DNA of 52,812 nucleotides from Bacteroidales bacterium. Its GTDB lineage: Bacteria > Bacteroidota > Bacteroidia > Bacteroidales > UBA932. The notes beneath the pieces are model-generated. The model saw only the letters and a list, made by a program, of their open reading frames with translations. It did no database searches and was not told the origin of the DNA. How positions within the stretch are numbered: the stretch's first letter is position 1; each line of letters begins with the position of its first letter. Of the stretch, positions 36,166-45,003 are shown in pieces. The DNA lies in the NCBI GenBank assembly GCA_017428035.1, contig JAFRRR010000032.1:1-52812 (forward strand), given 5' to 3'. The translations under genes and the position numbers were made by a program.

Positions 36166-37035
36166 CTACTCGGGACGCATTGTCTTGACGTAGTCGCAGG
36201 AGCGCTTGATGCTCTCGTAGGGGTCGGCGCCTTGGGGGAAGCCTTCCTGCTCAACTACCTGGTACTGCATTCCAGCAAGGGATGCGTACTTGTAGATTTC
36301 GGGGAAGTCCACGCAGCCTGTCGCGGGGTCGCCCACTTCGATTTCGTCTTTCACGTGCCACATATAGAAGCGGCCGGGGTTCGCCTTGAACAGATCCACG
36401 GGATTGACACCGCCGCGGACAGCCCAGTAGAGGTCCAGCTGGAAGAAGACCTTGTCGGGATCGGTATTGGCCAGCATATAGTCATACCAGGTGATCTCGG
36501 TGCCGTCTTCCTGTGTGTACTTGAACTTGAACTCGTTGTCGTGGTTGTGGTAGCCGAACTTCAGACCTGCTTCACCAGCCATCTCGCCTACCTTGTTGAA
36601 GAGCTCGCAGTAGCGCGCCAGGGTCTGCAGCGAATCGGCAGCCATAGCGGGTGCCACGATGGTCTTGCAGCCAACGGCCTTGTGATGCTCAATGGCGCGC
36701 TGCCACCAGGCTATACAATCTTCCATAGGTGTGCGGTCGGGATTCGGGCCGTTGGTGTGCGAAGAGAGCACCTGGAGGCCGTTCTTCTCGCACAGAGCCT
36801 TGAAATCAGCGGGAGCCATTCCATAGAACAGACCGGCCTCGTTGTTGTAGTTGGCCATCTCCACAAAAGAGTAACCCGCCTTTGCGATGTTGGCCACACC
36901 CTCGTCCAGAGGGTTCAGATAGTCGCGTACGGAGTACATCTGTACCCCTATAAAATCGTTTGCGCCCTTCTGCTTGCAGCCGAATGCTGCAAACAGAGAG
37001 AGCGTCAAAACGATTGCCGTGAAAATGCGTTTCAT
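36166..37035 (-). CDS. Sugar phosphate isomerase/epimerase-like TIM barrel lipoprotein
   Basis: A 289-residue protein of the xylose isomerase-like TIM barrel family (PF01261). The signal MKRIFTAIVLTLSLFAAFGC has a lipobox with Cys20, so it is membrane-anchored outside the cytoplasm rather than a cytoplasmic sugar phosphate enzyme. Barrel features: IGVQMYSVRDYLNP at the start, AGLKFGYHNHDNEF near residue 150, and VFFQLDLYWAVRGGVNP with metal-binding Asp/His/Glu residues. It is the last of five genes in the cluster. With DUF1080 and Gfo/Idh neighbours, a role as lyase, hydratase or isomerase on 3-keto sugars is inferred. Confidence 0.85.
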   Translation of the reverse strand: MKRIFTAIVLTLSLFAAFGCKQKGANDFIGVQMYSVRDYLNPLDEGVANIAKAGYSFVEMANYNNEAGLFYGMAPADFKALCEKNGLQVLSSHTNGPNPDRTPMEDCIAWWQRAIEHHKAVGCKTIVAPAMAADSLQTLARYCELFNKVGEMAGEAGLKFGYHNHDNEFKFKYTQEDGTEITWYDYMLANTDPDKVFFQLDLYWAVRGGVNPVDLFKANPGRFYMWHVKDEIEVGDPATGCVDFPEIYKYASLAGMQYQVVEQEGFPQGADPYESIKRSCDYVKTMRPE

Positions 37036-37051
37036 GGCAAACTATATAAGA

Positions 37052-37813
37052 TTAGAGTTCCTTAACCTTGAGGTTACGATACCAAACGGTGTCGCCGTGA
37101 TCCTGAAGGCCGATGTAGCCCTCGTGGTTCTCGCCGCCGCAGTTGAGGATGTACTGGTAGGACTCGGGCATATTGGCCTCGGAGAATTTGCTGCCATCCA
37201 GCATCTCTTTCCACTTGGGAGTCCACATATGGTACTCGAGAACCTGCTCGCCGTTCTGATAGTGAACCACGGTGCCTTCGTAAACCATAATCTTTGCGGT
37301 GTTCCATTCGCCTGCAGGTTTTGCATTCTGGGGAACAGCGGGGATCAGGTCATACAGAGATGCACTCTGGCGGTTGTTGTCCTTGCCAAGCTTTGCATCG
37401 GGGTGACGCTCGTTGTCCAGAATCTGGTACTCGGGGCAAGTCTGGTAGATGCTCAGGCCGGGAACCTCCTGTGCCATATAGAAGACACCGGAGTTTGCAC
37501 CCTCGGATACCTTCCACTCAAAAGTAAACTCAAAGTTCTTGAACTTCTTGTCGGCAAAGATAATGTCGCCGCCGTCCACTGCACCAGCTTCGCCACGGCC
37601 ACTGCCGTTGATCTTGATGCAGCCGTCCTCGATGGTCCAGGCACCGGGAACGTGGTCGGTGAGATAACCGCGCCAACCGTCAAAGGTCTTGCCGTCGAAG
37701 ATAGCCACAGCGTCATCTGCAGCTGCGTCGGCAGCTTTCTTCTTGTTGTTCTTGCAAGCGCCCAGGGTGAGTACCATAGCGCAGAGAACTGCAATTGCAA
37801 AAATCTTTTTCAT
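37052..37813 (-). CDS. DUF1080 (3-keto-disaccharide hydrolase) lipoprotein
   Basis: A 253-residue lipoprotein with signal MKKIFAIAVLCAMVLTLGAC (Cys20), a short Lys/Ala linker and one DUF1080 jelly-roll domain from about residue 37 to the end. Landmarks are AIFDGKTFDGWRG, SGVFYMAQEVPG, CPEYQILDNERHPDAK, GEWNTAKIMVYEG and a C-terminal YIGLQDHGDTVWYRNLKVKE. The family cleaves glycosides after oxidation at C3. Gaps to its neighbours are 16 and 24 bases. The exact sugar is not readable. Confidence 0.9.
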   Translation of the reverse strand: MKKIFAIAVLCAMVLTLGACKNNKKKAADAAADDAVAIFDGKTFDGWRGYLTDHVPGAWTIEDGCIKINGSGRGEAGAVDGGDIIFADKKFKNFEFTFEWKVSEGANSGVFYMAQEVPGLSIYQTCPEYQILDNERHPDAKLGKDNNRQSASLYDLIPAVPQNAKPAGEWNTAKIMVYEGTVVHYQNGEQVLEYHMWTPKWKEMLDGSKFSEANMPESYQYILNCGGENHEGYIGLQDHGDTVWYRNLKVKEL

Positions 37814-37837
37814 AGTTATATCAATTTATGTCTGTCA

Positions 37838-39337
37838 TTAGAACGGCATTGCGGGCAGAGAGTATCCCTCACGATAGGTGTGCTTGATGAGCTCTGCTGC
37901 GAAAGCCTGTGCATTGATGGGATCGGTGTACTTGTCTTCGAAAGTCGGGTGACCGTCGTGAACGCTGAAACCGTCCTTAACCTTGAACTGAATGGTCTCT
38001 GTGGGGCCGATGTTGGTGAACTTCATGTTCTTGCCGTCCCAGGCGAGCTCGCGGTTGAGGCCCTGCAGACGAACTGCGAGGACACCCATAACTACCATCT
38101 CGTTCAGAGGGCCTGCGAACTGGAAGTCGCTCTTGCAGGCTACGCGGTTCTCCTTGGACTCCTTGCAAGCGCGTACAAAGTCCATCTGGTGGTTCTGGTC
38201 AGCAACTTCGCGGGTAACTGAAGGTGCGGGCAGAGGTTTGCCGCTGAGCAGCCAGGGGTTGGTGCCGTAGCAACCGCATACCAGAACGTCCTTGGTACCG
38301 TAGAAGATAGCAGCGCCGCCGCTGTGGTTCATATTTACACCTACAGGCCATCCCTTAGGGAATTCGGGCTTCAGGCCGCCGTCGTACCAGGTAACTTCGC
38401 ACTCGGGCATAGCAACCTTGGGCATATTGTCGCGAGCGGGGAATTTGAACTTGACGATCTGGGCGTTGGGAGCGCAGTCAATCATCAGGTTGGTGGAGCT
38501 GCCCTGGCAGGAAGTAGGATAGCCGAGCTTGAGGGCGTCAACTACAGGCTGCAGGATGTGGCAAGCCATATCGCCGAGAGCGCCTGTACCGAAATCCCAC
38601 CAGCCGCGCCAGTTCCAAGGGTGATAGATGCTGTTGAAATCGCGATACTTGGCAGGGCCGATGAAGATATCCCAATCCAGAGTGTCGGGGATGGGGTCTG
38701 CCTTGGCGGGAGTCTCAAGACCCTGAGGCCAGATGGGACGGTCTGTGAAAGCGTCCACCTTGCGAACCTCACCTATGACACCGCTCTGGATAGCCTCGAT
38801 AATCTGGCGGGTAGAGTTCAGGGAAGCACCCTGGTTACCCATCTGGGTTGCCAGGCCGTTTGCCTTTGCCAGGTTGGTGAGCAGGCGGGTCTCATAAACT
38901 GTGTGGGTCAGAGGTTTCTCGCAATATACGTGCTTACCCATTGCGAGTGCCTGGGCTGCGATGCAGGCGTGAGTATGGTCGGCAGTACCAACGATAACGG
39001 CGTCAAACTCGTTACCGATTTTGTCGAACATCTCGCGATAGTCTTTAAAACGCTTTGCGTTGGGGAATCTTTCAAACTCGTGAGCGGCATACTTCCAGTC
39101 GCAGTCGCAAAGAGCCACGATATTCTGGGATTCCATAGCGTTGATGTCGGCTGCACCACGGCCGCCGATACCTACGGCAGCAATGTTGAGCTTGTCGGTA
39201 GCTGCAACTTTTTTCTTTGCTTTTTTGGGCTCAGCCGCATTGGCGCTAGTGCTGAACAGGGGACCAGCCACCATAGCTGCACCTGCTGCCATTGCACTTG
39301 TCTGAAGGAAAGACCTTCTGGAAATGTTTTTACTCAT
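37838..39337 (-). CDS. Gfo/Idh/MocA family oxidoreductase, Tat-exported (499 aa)
   Basis: NAD(P)-dependent sugar oxidoreductase with a twin-arginine signal (SRRSFLQTSAMAAGAA), so it is folded with its cofactor before export. The Rossmann domain begins near residue 50 (IAAVGIGGRGAADINAM, then NIVALCDCDW) and has the catalytic-region motif YCEKPLTHTVYE. The C-terminal alpha/beta domain includes WDIFIGPAKYRDFNSIYHPW and the Trp-rich NWRGWWDFGTGALGDMACH, typical of the bacterial periplasmic group. Likely oxidises a C3 hydroxyl of a glycoside or reduces the product. 37 bases after the fusion gene. Confidence 0.92.
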   Translation of the reverse strand: MSKNISRRSFLQTSAMAAGAAMVAGPLFSTSANAAEPKKAKKKVAATDKLNIAAVGIGGRGAADINAMESQNIVALCDCDWKYAAHEFERFPNAKRFKDYREMFDKIGNEFDAVIVGTADHTHACIAAQALAMGKHVYCEKPLTHTVYETRLLTNLAKANGLATQMGNQGASLNSTRQIIEAIQSGVIGEVRKVDAFTDRPIWPQGLETPAKADPIPDTLDWDIFIGPAKYRDFNSIYHPWNWRGWWDFGTGALGDMACHILQPVVDALKLGYPTSCQGSSTNLMIDCAPNAQIVKFKFPARDNMPKVAMPECEVTWYDGGLKPEFPKGWPVGVNMNHSGGAAIFYGTKDVLVCGCYGTNPWLLSGKPLPAPSVTREVADQNHQMDFVRACKESKENRVACKSDFQFAGPLNEMVVMGVLAVRLQGLNRELAWDGKNMKFTNIGPTETIQFKVKDGFSVHDGHPTFEDKYTDPINAQAFAAELIKHTYREGYSLPAMPF

Positions 39338-39374
39338 AGTGATGAATGATTATTTATGATTGATTTGGATTTAA

Positions 39375-42260
39375 TTAAAGTCTCTTCACGCGGACGTTGC
39401 GGATCCACAGACGGTCGCCGTGGCCCAGGAAGCCGATGTAACCGGAGGTACGCTTCAGTCCGGGATGGTCATTGCCGTCTATGGTGCCGTTCTTGGTGGC
39501 CTCTGCGATGTCGCCCTCGGTCACAACCTGACCGTTGACGGTGACGCGGATGTAGCTGCCTTTCATATAAATCTCCTCGCTGTTCCACTCACCCACGGGA
39601 TTGAGGGCGTCGCGGTTCTTGGCGGGGATGATGCCGTACAGTGAGCCGTGGTACTGATAGGGTGCCAGCCAGCCCTTGTAGATGTCGTTGTAGTGATCAA
39701 GAATCTGAACTTCATAGCCCACGTATGCAGAGTCGCCCTCGCCGGGAGAACGCACGCCCACGCCGTTATTGGCGCCGGGGGTGAGCTTGAACTCGAAGCG
39801 GAAGATAAAGTCTGCATATTCGTCGTTGGTGTAGAGGTCGCCTACCCAGCTGCCGCCGCGGCTGCGGCTTTCAACTGCAATTTCTCCGTTCTTCACGTTG
39901 TAGTCTACCTTGTTGCCGTGCCACTTGTGCAGGCTGGTGCCGTCGAACAGCATCTCAAACCCTTCTGCCTTCTCTTCTGCAGAGAGCTGTGTGGGTTCTA
40001 CGCTGGGAAGTTCGTGAATGTAGAGATCGCGGTATGCAATGCGGCTGCCGTGAGCCTGCAGCTCTATGAATTCCTCAACGGGAATAGGGAGGCTGCGGTC
40101 CCAGTAGTTCTCAAGCACGATGTTGTCCACAACCAGCTTGCCGTTCAGAATCACGGTGACGCGCTCGCCCTGCATCTTGATGTAGAAGCTGTTCCACTCG
40201 CCCACTGCGTTGTCTGCAATCACCAGCGGAATGCGCTCTGTCTTCTGGTTGTTGTAGAGACCGCCGCTGCCCACCTGGGCGCCTACCCATACGCGGGCGG
40301 TGTCCCAAATCTGCACCTGAGGGCAACTGCGCAGATAGATACCTGCGTCACCCTCTCTCTGACCGGGATAGATCTTCCAGTCCAGATACATTTCAAAGTC
40401 TTTGTATTTCTTGGTGGTGCAAAGGTTGTCGTATGCGTGGCCCACAAACTCAATGTTGCCGTTGGCTACAACCCAGTTCTCTGCCATAACCTTGTCGGCC
40501 TTGGCCTGGGCGGCTGCCAGCTGCTTGGGAGTGAGTTTTGCACGGAGGAAAGGATCGCCCTCGCCGTTTTGGTTGGTGGGAATCATACCCTGCCAGCCGG
40601 TGAGGTCCTTGCCGTTGAACATAGACACATAACCGGGATCATCCTTGGGAACGGCTGCCAGATAGCTCTCTATGCGCTGCAGGTCGTAGGGATAGTCGCG
40701 GCCGGTGTCGATACCCTTGATGCGGTTCATCACCTCGGTGATTTCGGGACCGAAGAAATTGGGGTTGCCGGTCACGATCTTGCGGATGGCGTTGGCGGCA
40801 GCCACCTCGGTGTTCTTGTTGTCCAGATATTTGGAGGCGAACTTGATGCCCTGGAATGCGCCGGTGTTTCCGATGCAATCGAGAATCAGGCACTTCTGGG
40901 CGTCGCTTGCAACATTGTCCATAATCTCGCGGTAGCGGAGCAGACGCTGTGCGCCGGGCTCGGCTGCAGTCTCAACCTTTACGATGTACTGCGGAACGGC
41001 CATCTCCACAAATTTTTTGTCGGCTGCATTCTTGTTGATGAAGCCGGCCACCTGGGAAATGTTGGCCACCTTGAGAATCATAGGCCAGTAGTAAGCCTTG
41101 CTCTGAGGGGTTACGATGTTGTTGCGGTTGGTAAGGATTTCAAGCTTTTCTGCATTGCTCATACCGTCCAGCGCCTCCAGGATAGCATCCTGGATCTTGG
41201 GGCGGTTGGCCTCGCTGCTGCTCTCGAGCAGAGTGTAGAGGCTAAGCAGGTCTTCGCCCTCTGCAACGGCGGGCAGTGCAGCAAAGGCGGCCTCGCTCAC
41301 CGTGCTGCTGTTGTCAAACAGAGAACCCAGCACAAGGGCTTTGTTGGTGATGGACTGACGCTGGCTGATAAGGTTCAAAATGGCCTCTTTGCCGGCTTCG
41401 CCCGACTTGTCAAAATAAGAAGCAGCCACATCGGCCACCTTGCCGGGGAGGCAGCGGAGGCATTTTTCAGCCACTGCTACGTCTGCGGTATCGGCGCTGG
41501 TGAGCATCTTGGCCACAGTGGGCAGGGCGCAGCCGCAGCCCGATTTGGTAAGAGCCCACGCAGCTTCTTTGCGCACGCGACGGTCAGCGTCATCGATATA
41601 ACCCTTGAATACAGAAGAGAGGGCTTTGTCTTTCTGCTCGCCAAGCCACCAGAGAAGGTCGGCTTTGGTATCGCTGCTTTTAAGTGCAGGCAAAAGTTTC
41701 ACGATGGCATCCTTTGCGGCAGCCACGTCGCCAACTTTGTAAAGAGCGTCAAAGATGCTCTTTTTGTTGCCCTTCTTTATAAGCTTTGCAAGGTCTTTGA
41801 TTTTGGTTGCGGGGGTTGTGCCGGGATCCAGCTCAGAAGAGGTGGTGACGTTCTTGCCGTCGTAGTTCTCTCCCAAGAACAGGAGCTGACGCACAAAGAG
41901 CTGCTTTATGGTTTCGTCTTTGGTCTTGCCTGCATAGCCCTTGAATGCCTCTTTTACATTCTGGAGGGTCTCGCCGCCAACCTCGGTAGCCTTGGTGGTG
42001 ATGGCGCTAAGTGCAAACTCCACGGGGACCATAGATTCGTCCTGCTTCTCCAGCATATTGTACAGAAGGTCCATACCCTCTTTGCCGGTGCCCAGGAGTT
42101 CGGTGGCGAGCTCGTTGTAGAGCTTCATATCCTTGGCGGGGAATTTTGCCAGAGCGTCACCCACTATGGTGCTGGCCTTACGCTGATTGGGCTGTGCCTG
42201 CACACCAAAGCTGACGAGCAGCAGCGCAACTATTACTAAACTTTTGAATAACTTTTTCAT
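39375..42260 (-). CDS. HEAT-repeat protein fused to two DUF1080 domains
   Basis: A 961-residue Sec-exported protein (signal MKKLFKSLVIVALLLVSFGV, cleaved near AQA). Residues about 30-540 are helical with HEAT-like repeats, for example RRVRKEAAWALTKSGCGCAL and VAVAEKCLRCLPGKVADVAA. DUF1080 domain 1 runs about 544-752 (YVSMFNGKDLTGWQG, DAGIYLRSCPQVQIWD). Domain 2 runs about 767-961 (FEMLFDGTSLHKWHG, VGYEVQILDHYND, YIGFLGHGDRLWIRNVRVK). The first domain keeps RSCPQVQIWD, the second has VQILDHYND, so the two may differ in specificity. The start was chosen at the signal peptide, 11 codons inside a longer frame. Confidence 0.88.
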   Translation of the reverse strand: MKKLFKSLVIVALLLVSFGVQAQPNQRKASTIVGDALAKFPAKDMKLYNELATELLGTGKEGMDLLYNMLEKQDESMVPVEFALSAITTKATEVGGETLQNVKEAFKGYAGKTKDETIKQLFVRQLLFLGENYDGKNVTTSSELDPGTTPATKIKDLAKLIKKGNKKSIFDALYKVGDVAAAKDAIVKLLPALKSSDTKADLLWWLGEQKDKALSSVFKGYIDDADRRVRKEAAWALTKSGCGCALPTVAKMLTSADTADVAVAEKCLRCLPGKVADVAASYFDKSGEAGKEAILNLISQRQSITNKALVLGSLFDNSSTVSEAAFAALPAVAEGEDLLSLYTLLESSSEANRPKIQDAILEALDGMSNAEKLEILTNRNNIVTPQSKAYYWPMILKVANISQVAGFINKNAADKKFVEMAVPQYIVKVETAAEPGAQRLLRYREIMDNVASDAQKCLILDCIGNTGAFQGIKFASKYLDNKNTEVAAANAIRKIVTGNPNFFGPEITEVMNRIKGIDTGRDYPYDLQRIESYLAAVPKDDPGYVSMFNGKDLTGWQGMIPTNQNGEGDPFLRAKLTPKQLAAAQAKADKVMAENWVVANGNIEFVGHAYDNLCTTKKYKDFEMYLDWKIYPGQREGDAGIYLRSCPQVQIWDTARVWVGAQVGSGGLYNNQKTERIPLVIADNAVGEWNSFYIKMQGERVTVILNGKLVVDNIVLENYWDRSLPIPVEEFIELQAHGSRIAYRDLYIHELPSVEPTQLSAEEKAEGFEMLFDGTSLHKWHGNKVDYNVKNGEIAVESRSRGGSWVGDLYTNDEYADFIFRFEFKLTPGANNGVGVRSPGEGDSAYVGYEVQILDHYNDIYKGWLAPYQYHGSLYGIIPAKNRDALNPVGEWNSEEIYMKGSYIRVTVNGQVVTEGDIAEATKNGTIDGNDHPGLKRTSGYIGFLGHGDRLWIRNVRVKRL

Positions 42261-42280
42261 TGTTTTCTCCTCCCGATAGA

Positions 42281-43549
42281 TTAAAGATGCCAAGGTGCGC
42301 GCATAGGCTGGTAAACCAGACGGTTGGCGGCATCGTCATTGATGAATTCCTGCTTTTCGGAGTCGAAGTAGAGGGTGCGGCCAAGCTGCAGTGCCACTGC
42401 ACCGATGTTGACCAGGGTGCAACTGCGGTGGCCGTTGACTTCGTTGAGGGCGAATTTCTTGCGGGTGCGTACGCAGTCCAGGAAGTCGGTGTTCTGCGGC
42501 AGCGGATCGGGGAAGTCTGCAAGTTTGTCTTTCCAGCCGGGAATGTCGCAGACGAAGTTGTTGTATACATTGCCGTTGGGGCCCTGGATGTACGGAGTCT
42601 TGGGATCGCCAAAGTCTTCTCCCCAGAGAACGATCTGGCAACCGTCGGCATAGGTATACTTGATCTCGCGCCAGGTTCCCGCTGCATCGTAGTGCTGCTG
42701 AGGTGCATCCACCTCAACCTTTACAGGGCTTTCGTCGTCCTTGTCCAGCAGATACTGCACGGGGTCGAGATAGTGCTGGCCCATATCTCCCAGTCCGCCG
42801 GCATCGTAGTCCCAGTAACCGCGGAAGGTATCGTGGCAACGGTGCTCGTTGTACGGCTTGTAGGGAGCGGGACCCAGCCACATATCATAGTCGAAATACT
42901 CGGGGATGGGCTGGGGATCCAGATGTTCCTTGCCTACCCAGAAGAATTTCCAGTCAAATCCTGTATGTTTGGAAACGGTGACTTTGAGGGGCCAGCCCAG
43001 CAGGCCGCTCTGAACAAGTTTCTTAAGGGGTGCCACCTCGGTGCCCAGACCATAGAATGTGTCTGCAAAACGGAACCAGGTGTTCAGGCGGAAGATGGTG
43101 TTGTAGCGTTTCATAGCCTCAACCACGCGCTTGCCTTCGCCAATGGTACGGGTCATAGGTTTCTCGCACCATACATCCTTGCCGGCCTTTGCTGCCTCGA
43201 TGCTCATCAGGGCGTGCCAGTGAGGCGGGGTGCAGACGTGCACGATATCCACGTTGGGGTCGTGAACCAGGTCCATCCAGTTGTGATAGAGAGCGCACTG
43301 CCCAAAGCCCGCTTCCTTAGCCATGTTGTCGCCTCTTTTCAGGCGGGTCTCATCCACGTCGCAGATGGCTACCAGGCGGTCGGGCATATGGAAGTGATGG
43401 CCGCGGCCTATGCCGCCGAAGCCAATGATACCCTTGGTGAGCTGGTCGCTGGGAGCGACATAACCCTGTCCGCCGAGCACGTGGCGCGGTAAAATCGTGA
43501 ACGCAGCAGTGGCCGCTGCGCCCTTTAGAAACTGTCTTCTACTTGTCAT
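42281..43549 (-). CDS. Gfo/Idh/MocA family oxidoreductase, Tat-exported (422 aa)
   Basis: First gene of the cluster. The start MTSRRQFLKGAAATAAFTIL carries the twin-arginine motif; an upstream in-frame extension of 22 codons lies in the leader and was rejected. The Rossmann part reads IGFGGIGRGHHFHMPDRLVA and ICDVDETR, with CEKPMTRTIGEGKRVVEAM, and the C-terminal part DYDMWLGPAPYKPYNEHRCH, then YWDYDAGGLGDMGQHYLDPV. It differs from the 499-residue neighbour throughout, so the pair are not recent duplicates and may act on different steps (oxidation and re-reduction). 65-base leader from the promoter upstream. Confidence 0.92.
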   Translation of the reverse strand: MTSRRQFLKGAAATAAFTILPRHVLGGQGYVAPSDQLTKGIIGFGGIGRGHHFHMPDRLVAICDVDETRLKRGDNMAKEAGFGQCALYHNWMDLVHDPNVDIVHVCTPPHWHALMSIEAAKAGKDVWCEKPMTRTIGEGKRVVEAMKRYNTIFRLNTWFRFADTFYGLGTEVAPLKKLVQSGLLGWPLKVTVSKHTGFDWKFFWVGKEHLDPQPIPEYFDYDMWLGPAPYKPYNEHRCHDTFRGYWDYDAGGLGDMGQHYLDPVQYLLDKDDESPVKVEVDAPQQHYDAAGTWREIKYTYADGCQIVLWGEDFGDPKTPYIQGPNGNVYNNFVCDIPGWKDKLADFPDPLPQNTDFLDCVRTRKKFALNEVNGHRSCTLVNIGAVALQLGRTLYFDSEKQEFINDDAANRLVYQPMRAPWHL

Positions 43550-43622
43550 AGTGTTTTTATTGTTTGTAACTGATATACAGTGATTTAGCTGATGTTTCGG
43601 TTTGTTTCGCCGCAATATCAGT

Positions 43623-43653
43623 CAAAGTTAAGTATTTTTTGGTATTATTACAA
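43623..43653 (-). promoter_or_regulatory. Promoter of the five-gene glycoside cluster
   Basis: On the minus strand: TTG, 20-base spacer, TAACTTTG, a good Bacteroidetes promoter. The -33 TTG lies inside the last codon of smpB. It predicts a transcript start near 43615 and a leader of about 65 bases. No operator or transcription factor gene is seen beside it, so regulation would have to come from elsewhere. Confidence 0.7.
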
Positions 43654-44097
43654 GCGTTCGCGCTCGCGACGCATATCCTTCTCTTTGATGGATTCGCGCT
43701 TGTCAAACTCGCGTTTGCCCCGGGCGAGAGCTATATCCAGCTTGGCATAGCCCTTTTCGCTTATGAAGATTTTTATGGCTACGATGGTCATTCCCTTTTC
43801 GCGGGTGGCGCGCTGCAGCTTGCGCAGTTCGCGCTTGTTCAGCAGCAGCTTGCGATCCCGCTTGGGGTCGTGCCGGTTGTAACTGCCCCACCAGTACTCC
43901 GCAACATTCATATTGCGCACGAACAGTTCGCCTCCCACAAAGTAGCAGTAACTGTCCACAAGTGAGGCCTTGCCGGCCCTTATGGATTTGATTTCGGTGC
44001 CGGAAAGCACAATGCCGGCGGTGAACCTCTCCACGAACTCATAGTCAAAGGAGGCCCGCCTGTTTTTAATCTCAACCGTGCTTTTGGCTTTTGGCAT
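43648..44097 (-). CDS. smpB: SsrA-binding protein SmpB
   Basis: Partner of tmRNA in ribosome rescue. The 149-residue product has the OB-fold core [40 protein letters not shown], and the basic C-terminal tail [20 protein letters not shown], then [12 protein letters not shown], which becomes helical in the mRNA channel. Complete. The ssrA RNA itself is not in the window. It is preceded by the BACON lipoprotein gene with 3 bases between, so they may share a transcript. Confidence 0.96.
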   Translation of the reverse strand: MPKAKSTVEIKNRRASFDYEFVERFTAGIVLSGTEIKSIRAGKASLVDSYCYFVGGELFVRNMNVAEYWWGSYNRHDPKRDRKLLLNKRELRKLQRATREKGMTIVAIKIFISEKGYAKLDIALARGKREFDKRESIKEKDMRRERERL

Positions 44098-44100
44098 AAC

Positions 44101-44949
44101 TTACAACCTGTTAGACACCTCTACATTGGTGATGAGGATTCCCCCCAGACCTTTCGAATCAAAATGGCGGAAGGCTATGCAGATGGTGATATTGTCATAC
44201 TTGTCCAGACTGTACTGGTGGTGCTTCAACTCTGTGGCGCTGTCCACAGTCTCTTCGCAGAGCTTTTCCACGCGCTGCAGGTTCCCGCCGTCTTCGTACA
44301 TCGCCACCCATACCTCGTATTTGTCGCCAAGGTATTCAGGGTCGCTGCCCCGGGAATCCCACCTTACGCTGACACCAGGTTCCGGGAAATTGAATCTGGG
44401 GGTAACCATCCAGTTGTCCGGCTCAAGAGCTCCATAATACTCATCATACGAATATGAACAGGCAAATGTATCTTGGGTCTCGGGGTCGCGGAAGCACTTC
44501 CATCCGTTTTTATCCTTGTCGACATCTAAGGAATACCATCCGGACGGCAAGTCTCCAAAATAAATCAAGTTGTCACTATCAAAGTTCTCATTTATATAAT
44601 ACACCAGCGGCGCCTGCTGGATTACGGTGAGCACCAGCGTCTCGGCTCCGGCGGTGATGGTAATTTCTCCGGTCCGGTTCTTGGCAACGATGTTCGGAGA
44701 CAGGCTGAATTTGAAGTTCTGCTCCTCTGCTGCCTCACCCTTGGGAGTCTGAATCTCTATCCACGACTCTGTGCAGGCCGCCTTCCACGAACGGCTGCTG
44801 GAGAGTTTGAGCCTTACGCTCTGCCCCTCGCTGGTATACACCAGATGGTCCGGATCGTCTCCAACCAGATTCAGATAGCCGTCGGCCGGCTGGCAGGAGC
44901 ATACCAGGCATATAAATGCGAATAATATGAGTTTAAAATATGCTTTCAT
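44101..44949 (-). CDS. BACON / choice-of-anchor J lipoprotein
   Basis: A 282-residue surface lipoprotein: signal MKAYFKLILFAFICLVCSC with lipobox Cys19. Residues about 38-115 form a BACON-type beta domain with the typical VRLKLSSSRSWKAACTESWI and ending VLTVIQQAP. The rest matches the choice-of-anchor J / cleaved-adhesin fold: NFDSDNLIYFGDLPSGWYSL, DVDKDKNGWKCFRDPET, then EPDNWMVTPRFNFPEPG and VRWDSRGSDPEYLGDKYEVW. Such proteins bind carbohydrate or other surface ligands; the ligand is unknown. Divergent from miaA. Confidence 0.8.
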   Translation of the reverse strand: MKAYFKLILFAFICLVCSCQPADGYLNLVGDDPDHLVYTSEGQSVRLKLSSSRSWKAACTESWIEIQTPKGEAAEEQNFKFSLSPNIVAKNRTGEITITAGAETLVLTVIQQAPLVYYINENFDSDNLIYFGDLPSGWYSLDVDKDKNGWKCFRDPETQDTFACSYSYDEYYGALEPDNWMVTPRFNFPEPGVSVRWDSRGSDPEYLGDKYEVWVAMYEDGGNLQRVEKLCEETVDSATELKHHQYSLDKYDNITICIAFRHFDSKGLGGILITNVEVSNRL

Positions 44950-44972
44950 CTGTTTTCAATTGTCCAATTACG

Positions 44973-44998
44973 CAAATATACTACATTTCTTATATTTG
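44973..44998. promoter_or_regulatory. Divergent promoter pair for the BACON gene and miaA
   Basis: CAAATATA (44973-44980, read as TATATTTG on the minus strand) and TATATTTG (44991-44998, plus strand) are the -7 elements of the two divergent genes. They form a perfect inverted repeat ten bases apart. The miaA leader would be almost absent: the element ends five bases before its ATG. No good -33 was found for either strand. Confidence 0.5.
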
Positions 44999-45003
44999 TA
45001 GAT

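Noticed and set aside
39648-42239. 863-codon open frame antisense to the HEAT-DUF1080 gene
   Set aside because: It mirrors the sense gene without its own signal peptide or domains. Sense-strand family landmarks are unambiguous.
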